Below are positions 21,552-25,053 of a DNA stretch of 25,053 nt, in pieces. The DNA is taken from the NCBI GenBank assembly GCA_029859485.1, contig JAOUDB010000008.1, positions 1 to 25,053 on the forward strand. Direction: 5' to 3'. Every line of letters begins with the position of its first letter. Within the stretch, counting starts at the first letter, position 1. The stretch comes from Desulfuromonadales bacterium (GTDB lineage Bacteria; Desulfobacterota; Desulfuromonadia; Desulfuromonadales; BM103). Both the position numbers and the translations under genes were made by a program. The notes beneath the pieces are model-generated. The model was given only the letters and a program-made list of their open reading frames with translations, searched no databases and was not told the DNA's origin.

Positions 21552-22469
21552 ATGGCACAGGAACAACGCATCCGCGGTGTTTTGGCCCCAGTCGTTACCC
21601 CGTTTACCAAAGACCTGGCCCCCGATCCGCAGCGCTTCGTCGCCCACTGCCGCTGGCTGCTGGAGCTGGGCAGTGGACTGGCAGTCTTCGGGACCAACAG
21701 TGAGTCCAACTCGTTGTCGCTCGACGAGCGCCTGGCGCTGCTCGATTTCCTCCTTGATGCCGGGATTGATCCGGGCCGCATGATGCCGGGCACCGGCAGT
21801 TGCGCGCTGACCGACGCTGTGCAGCTGACCGACCGTGCCACCAAAGCCGGTTGCGCCGGCGTATTGATGCTGCCGCCGTTTTACTACAAGGACGTCTCCG
21901 AGGAGGGGCTGTTCCGCTTTTTCAGCGAAACGGTGGAGCGGGTCGGCGATGCCCGTCTGCGCATCTATCTCTACCACATCCCCTCGGTGGCCATTGTCGG
22001 CATCAGCCCGGGCCTGGTCGAGCGGCTGCTGGGCCGCTATCCCGGCGTGATCGCCGGTATGAAGGACAGCTCCGGCGACTGGACCAACACCAAGACCATG
22101 CTCGATAACTTTGCCACCTCCGGCTTCGACGTGTTTGTCGGTAGCGAGACGTTTCTATTGGCAAACATGCAGCATGGCGGCGTTGGCTGTATCTCCGCCA
22201 CCGCCAATGTCAATCCTGCAGCGATCGATCGGCTGTTCCGTTCTTGGCAGGAGGCCGACGCCGACGAACAGCAGCAAGGCCTAGACGCCGTACGCGGTGT
22301 GCTCAGTCGCGCAGCGATGCTCCCCGCGCTGAAGGCCGTGTTGGCCCACTATCGCAACGACCCGGCCTGGGTGACCGTGCGCCCGCCACTGGTCGAACTG
22401 GCCGCAGCGCAGGTGCAGGCTCTGATCCAGGGGCTTGACGAACTCGGCTTTACCATCCCCTTAACCTAG
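21552..22469 (+). CDS. Dihydrodipicolinate synthase family aldolase
   Basis: A 305-aa (beta/alpha)8 class I aldolase. The Schiff-base lysine is Lys171 in GMKDSSGDW, the catalytic tyrosine is Tyr141 in YLYHIPS, and the pyruvate-binding motif is GTNSESNSLSLDER (47-60). True DapA usually has GTTGES here, so this is probably a related lyase such as an N-acetylneuraminate-lyase or 2-keto-acid aldolase type, not the lysine-pathway enzyme. GGGAGG lies about 7 bp before the ATG at 21552; the frame extends to 21516 without support. No sugar-acid or lysine genes are nearby to fix the substrate. Confidence 0.85.
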   Translation: MAQEQRIRGVLAPVVTPFTKDLAPDPQRFVAHCRWLLELGSGLAVFGTNSESNSLSLDERLALLDFLLDAGIDPGRMMPGTGSCALTDAVQLTDRATKAGCAGVLMLPPFYYKDVSEEGLFRFFSETVERVGDARLRIYLYHIPSVAIVGISPGLVERLLGRYPGVIAGMKDSSGDWTNTKTMLDNFATSGFDVFVGSETFLLANMQHGGVGCISATANVNPAAIDRLFRSWQEADADEQQQGLDAVRGVLSRAAMLPALKAVLAHYRNDPAWVTVRPPLVELAAAQVQALIQGLDELGFTIPLT

Positions 22470-22520
22470 GCCCCCAAGCTCCTGCTGCAACCGAAAATCG
22501 GCATGGCAGCTTGGGCCGTT
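22468..22520 (+). terminator. Possible terminator after the aldolase gene
   Basis: GGCCCCCAAGCT near the stop codon pairs with AGCTTGGGCC (about 22509-22518), leaving a long loop; GTTCTTAATT follows. The stem is strong but the T-run is poor, so termination may be partial. Confidence 0.45.
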
Positions 22521-22543
22521 CTTAATTGAGAGGCGAAGTCGCT

Positions 22544-23245
22544 ATGCACTTTGAACGGATCCTCGAGATCGAAAAATTCCGCGGCCGGACCGGACTTTTT
22601 GCCGATCGTTGCGCGGCCGGGCAGGTGTTGGCCGGGTTGGTCGGACAGCTTGATCTGCAGGCCCCTCTGGTGCTTGCCATCCCGGCCGGAGGGCTACCGG
22701 TCGCAAGGCCGCTTGCCAAAGCCCTGAACTGCCAACTGGACGTAGCAGTCGTCAGTAAAATCACTTTGCCCTGGAACACCGAGGCCGGTTACGGGGCGGT
22801 CGCCTTTGATGGCAGTTACTTGCTCAATGAAGAGATGATCAGGGCTGTTGGTCTGAATGAAACTGACGTTAGCCGTGGTCTGGAAGTAACCAGGGCAAAG
22901 GTCACCGGGCGGGTCGCGGCATTACGAAAAGGACGGCCCATGCCTGATCTGCAGGGGTACGAAGTCATTGTGGTAGACGACGGGCTGGCCAGCGGATTCA
23001 CCATGCGTGCCGCTGTGGACGCTTTACGTCGGGCGGGGGCAAGCCAACTGGTTGTTGCCGTTCCCACCGGCCATGAGGTTTCTGTGTTGAGCCTGGCGGA
23101 AGCAGTTGACAGCGTCTGTTGCCCCAACATCAGAAGTGGTCGATCCTTTGCCGTAGCATCAGTCTATCAGCACTGGAGTGATGTCAGCGAAGCTGAAGCT
23201 GAACAGATAATGCTGGAGTTCTCCTCCACAAATAAAGGCCCCTGA
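22544..23245 (+). CDS. Predicted phosphoribosyltransferase
   Basis: A 233-aa type I phosphoribosyltransferase-fold protein. The PRPP-binding motif is VIVVDDGLASG (141-151), with an N-terminal PLVLAIPAGGLPVARPLA segment and a flexible-loop region around KITLPWNTEAGYGAV. It belongs to the poorly characterised group annotated as 'predicted phosphoribosyltransferase', whose nucleobase substrate is unknown. The frame is open from 22526, but AGAGGCGA upstream fits the ATG at 22544. It follows the aldolase by 74 bp and may be transcribed with it by read-through. Confidence 0.85.
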   Translation: MHFERILEIEKFRGRTGLFADRCAAGQVLAGLVGQLDLQAPLVLAIPAGGLPVARPLAKALNCQLDVAVVSKITLPWNTEAGYGAVAFDGSYLLNEEMIRAVGLNETDVSRGLEVTRAKVTGRVAALRKGRPMPDLQGYEVIVVDDGLASGFTMRAAVDALRRAGASQLVVAVPTGHEVSVLSLAEAVDSVCCPNIRSGRSFAVASVYQHWSDVSEAEAEQIMLEFSSTNKGP

Positions 23246-23288
23246 AAAACATCTTCTTTTGACCTTAAAGCCGCATTTTTAATGAACT

Positions 23289-23326
23289 GGGGACACTCGA
23301 AAGTGAGTGGCCCTTTTGAGTGCCGC
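23289..23326. repeat. REP-like element 8 between convergent genes
   Basis: GGGGACACTCGAAAGTGAGTGGCCCTTTTGAGTGCC. CACTC/GAGTG and GGG/CCC pairs form an interrupted hairpin followed by TTTT. It lies in the 84-bp gap where the phosphoribosyltransferase and DUF2270 genes converge. Confidence 0.7.
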
Positions 23327-23329
23327 TGA

Positions 23330-24076
23330 TCAGACATGCACCTCGCCGAAGGTCAACTCTCCTTCGTTCGTCCGATGCCGGATCATGATATAGAACAACC
23401 AGCCATAGAAGAACAACACGGCCGCCAGGACGACTGCACCCGGGATGTAGCCGATCGCCGTGTTGTGCAGGAACTCATCGATCGAGTGGATAAACTCCGC
23501 TTCGCCTGTGCGGGCTTGCAGCACAGCTGTGGTGGTCTTCAGAAGCCACGCCGCCAGCAGAATCAGGAAAATCCAGACGTAGTTCCTAGTCAGACGGCGC
23601 GCCATAGCCTGGCGTCGACCAATCGTGAACCTTGGATTTCGCAAGGTTTCTGAAAGTTGAGCGGACCAGTCGAGAGTCTCGGGAGACTTCTCCGGGTCGA
23701 AAAACTGACTGTAGTAGTTTCGTTCCAACAGGCGTACACGGGTCCGAAACAGGTGGAAAAAGCGATAGCGTCGCGACTCGATCTGCAGGAGAAGGAAGAC
23801 CATGACCATTGAGAAAATAAGAACGACGTGGTGGGCACTGGCCGTGGCCAGGGAAATAGAGAGCATGGCGGCCACGGCGCCAATTGCCCAGTTAGTGGTG
23901 CGGTCGAGCCGATCTCGCCAGCTCATCATGCGCGCCATTTCCCCACGGTAGTAGTGGGCGAGGGTGGCGATGTCGTCCTTCGTTTGCACTGGAAACCGGA
24001 GAGATGAATTTTTTTCTATTTCTTCGACAAACCCGTTCGGCAAATCATTCCTCATTGTTTCATCTGTGTCAGCCAT
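23330..24076 (-). CDS. DUF2270 integral membrane protein
   Basis: A 248-aa protein with four likely membrane helices: about 63-79 and 82-98, then about 167-185 and 211-233. The first pair is preceded by a soluble part with LAHYYRGEMARMMSWRDRLDRTTNW. The cytoplasmic loop has ESRRYRFFHLFRTRVRLLERNYY. These features match DUF2270, a family without known function. GGGGGAACCACC before the ATG supports the start. It is the last of three genes read in the same direction (CsbD-like, 74-aa, DUF2270), with an inverted repeat in the gap before it. Confidence 0.85.
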   Translation of the reverse strand: MADTDETMRNDLPNGFVEEIEKNSSLRFPVQTKDDIATLAHYYRGEMARMMSWRDRLDRTTNWAIGAVAAMLSISLATASAHHVVLIFSMVMVFLLLQIESRRYRFFHLFRTRVRLLERNYYSQFFDPEKSPETLDWSAQLSETLRNPRFTIGRRQAMARRLTRNYVWIFLILLAAWLLKTTTAVLQARTGEAEFIHSIDEFLHNTAIGYIPGAVVLAAVLFFYGWLFYIMIRHRTNEGELTFGEVHV

Positions 24077-24105
24077 GGTGGTTCCCCCGGTGCGCTTTGC
24101 TGCGG

Positions 24106-24158
24106 ATAAATCGGTGACAGTTACCCTACTAACCCTTTGTGCAGAGAAAAGAGGTCAC
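24106..24158. repeat. GGTGACAGT inverted repeat (REP-like variant)
   Basis: GGTGACAGT (about 24106-24114) and ACTGTCACC (about 24150-24158) are inverted across some 35 bp, between the 74-aa gene and DUF2270. AACTGTCACCGGTTCCC near 24727 carries the same arm, suggesting a second variant family. Confidence 0.5.
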
Positions 24159-24169
24159 TGTCACCAATT

Positions 24170-24394
24170 TCAATCTATGGTGTTAGACAGCTCCCAATGA
24201 TGGGTCTCTGCATCATGACGTAGAATATATTCATGTCCGTCTTCGCTTAAAACCTTGAAGTAGCGATGGTCCGGTGCCAGCCATCGATCGAGCACTTCTA
24301 CGATCTCGATGCATTGTTGATCGAGGTGAAAGCGCCGCGGAGTCTCCTCGCCGCGATAACCCGCGTAACATTCGACCTGTACGACGCCCGTCAT
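24170..24394 (-). CDS. Conserved small protein, 74 aa
   Basis: A soluble protein with the pattern VQVECYAGYRGEETPRRF, IVEVLDRWLAPDHRYFKV and a C-terminal YILRHD...HWEL. I know similar small proteins from deltaproteobacteria but no function. The composition suggests a single beta-rich domain; it has no signal peptide. AGGGAG lies about 11 bp before the ATG. It follows the CsbD-like gene by 13 bp, so the two are probably co-transcribed. Confidence 0.75.
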   Translation of the reverse strand: MTGVVQVECYAGYRGEETPRRFHLDQQCIEIVEVLDRWLAPDHRYFKVLSEDGHEYILRHDAETHHWELSNTID

Positions 24395-24407
24395 AACGGC
24401 TTACTCC

Positions 24408-24599
24408 CTATTGGATCAGCTGGTCGATGTGCTTTTCTGCAGCGTCGTGGGGCATGTCACAGCGGCTTTCCAGCCTACCGATCATGCGCTCTCGCAATCC
24501 ATCAGAGAAGACATGATAATCACCGGTAATCTCACCCCAGAGCTCCCGACTGAAACCTTTAGCCTGGTCCCATGAACCGCGAAGTTTGTTGGTGTACAT
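24408..24599 (-). CDS. CsbD-like stress protein
   Basis: A 63-aa protein starting MYTNKLRGSWDQAKGF and continuing with SRELWGEITGDYHVFSDG, the pattern of the CsbD/UPF0337 family (usually 60-70 aa). Family members are abundant general-stress proteins without a known biochemical role. GGAGGTGA just upstream fixes the start at 24599; the longer open frame to 24671 is not used. A TATAAT box lies on the same strand at 24665-24660, without a good -35 box, which could indicate an alternative sigma factor or an activator. Confidence 0.8.
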   Translation of the reverse strand: MYTNKLRGSWDQAKGFSRELWGEITGDYHVFSDGLRERMIGRLESRCDMPHDAAEKHIDQLIQ

Positions 24600-24930
24600 A
24601 AAATCACCTCCATTTAGCCTGTCGGACACCCAATGAACTGGTTGCCAGAACTTTGATAAATTATACAACATTTACGGGTAACCGAGCGTTTCGCAAAATT
24701 AAACCTACTGTACTAATATAAAGAGAACTGTCACCGGTTCCCGGTTGGAGACGATTGGTTTGGATTATGGGGTGGGTGCAGAACAACGACCTGTAATCAA
24801 AAAACATATTTCCTGCAAAACGTCATTTTCTGATCTTGGAACCTCATTTTTGATGATAAATCAAATCTTTAGCTGATAAATCCATGGTAATCTTTGTCAA
24901 TTAGAATGATGCACACAAAGGTTTAAAATA
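24600..24930. other. Intergenic region with CsbD-like promoter and repeat fragment
   Basis: This is a divergent gap. It contains TATAAT on the minus strand (24665-24660) for the CsbD-like gene and AACTGTCACCGGTTCCC (24727-24743), a single arm of the GGTGACAGT repeat. The right part is AT-rich and should carry the promoter of the SEC-C gene, but I cannot assign boxes. No gene is seen. Confidence 0.4.
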
Positions 24931-25053
24931 ATGTCACAGACTAATCGAAACGAACCGTGCCCTTGTGGTAGCGGCAAGAAATACAAAAAATGTTGTTTAG
25001 GGCAGCAAGAACCTGCTTCTCAAACTTCTTCTGCGGTGTCTGCTGAGTTACAG
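24931..25053 (+). CDS. SEC-C motif protein, N-terminal fragment
   Basis: The first 41 codons of a gene that runs off the right end. Residues 8-22 ([15 protein letters not shown]) are a complete SEC-C zinc-binding motif of the CxC...CC type, as found at the SecA C-terminus, here placed N-terminally. A Gln/Ser-rich linker follows. Stand-alone SEC-C proteins often carry TPR or other domains behind the motif; which one applies here lies outside the window. Only AAAGG about 10 bp upstream resembles a ribosome binding site. Confidence 0.82.
   Translation, partial: MSQTNRNEPCPCGSGKKYKKCCLGQQEPASQTSSAVSAELQ

Overview
The window looks like chromosomal DNA of a Geobacter-related deltaproteobacterium (Desulfuromonadia). 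The main clue is four GEMM-I riboswitches carrying the adenine substitution typical of the c-AMP-GMP (3',3'-cGAMP) class known from Geobacter. A TAXI-type TRAP receptor, a cytochrome P460-like protein, HemG, PdxB and small 'GSU-type' hypothetical proteins fit the same group. No rRNA, tRNA, CRISPR array, transposase or integrase gene was found.

The window has two halves. The left half (about 0.4-11.1 kb) is visibly AT-rich and holds short, functionally unrelated genes on both strands: a 109-aa orphan, a SpoIIAA/STAS-like protein, a TAXI receptor, a P460-like cytochrome, a GYD-domain protein, a 75-aa orphan, a VOC protein, a DUF4124-retropepsin protein, a small membrane protein, a putative lipoprotein, and a Cache sensor fused to a Schlafen/AlbA_2 domain. 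Most intergenic gaps carry one repeat family in two modules. Module A is a small hairpin followed by a GGCCACC...GGTGGCC terminator-like hairpin. Module B is about 75-100 bp around AAACAATG with flanking CCTC/GAGG arms. The repeats all point to the + strand, whatever the orientation of the neighbouring genes, so the stretch reads like a cassette array. Four of its genes have a GEMM-Ib riboswitch with an overlapping intrinsic terminator. Three of these share a TTGACA-N16-TAANNT promoter layout. They form a local cGAMP regulon.

The right half (about 11.6-25 kb) is GC-richer and more housekeeping in character. It holds a pncA-pncB nicotinamide salvage operon, an ABC exporter, two universal stress proteins, PdxB, a VUT/YhhQ queuosine-precursor transporter, HemG, a ferredoxin-nitroreductase, a DHDPS-family aldolase, a phosphoribosyltransferase, DUF2270, two small stress-type proteins (one CsbD-like) and the start of a SEC-C protein. 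Its gaps carry a different repeat, a REP-like GGGGACACTC...GAGTGTCCC hairpin, sometimes placed where it could serve as a terminator between convergent genes. The window is clipped at both ends, by a DEDDh exonuclease at the left and the SEC-C gene at the right.
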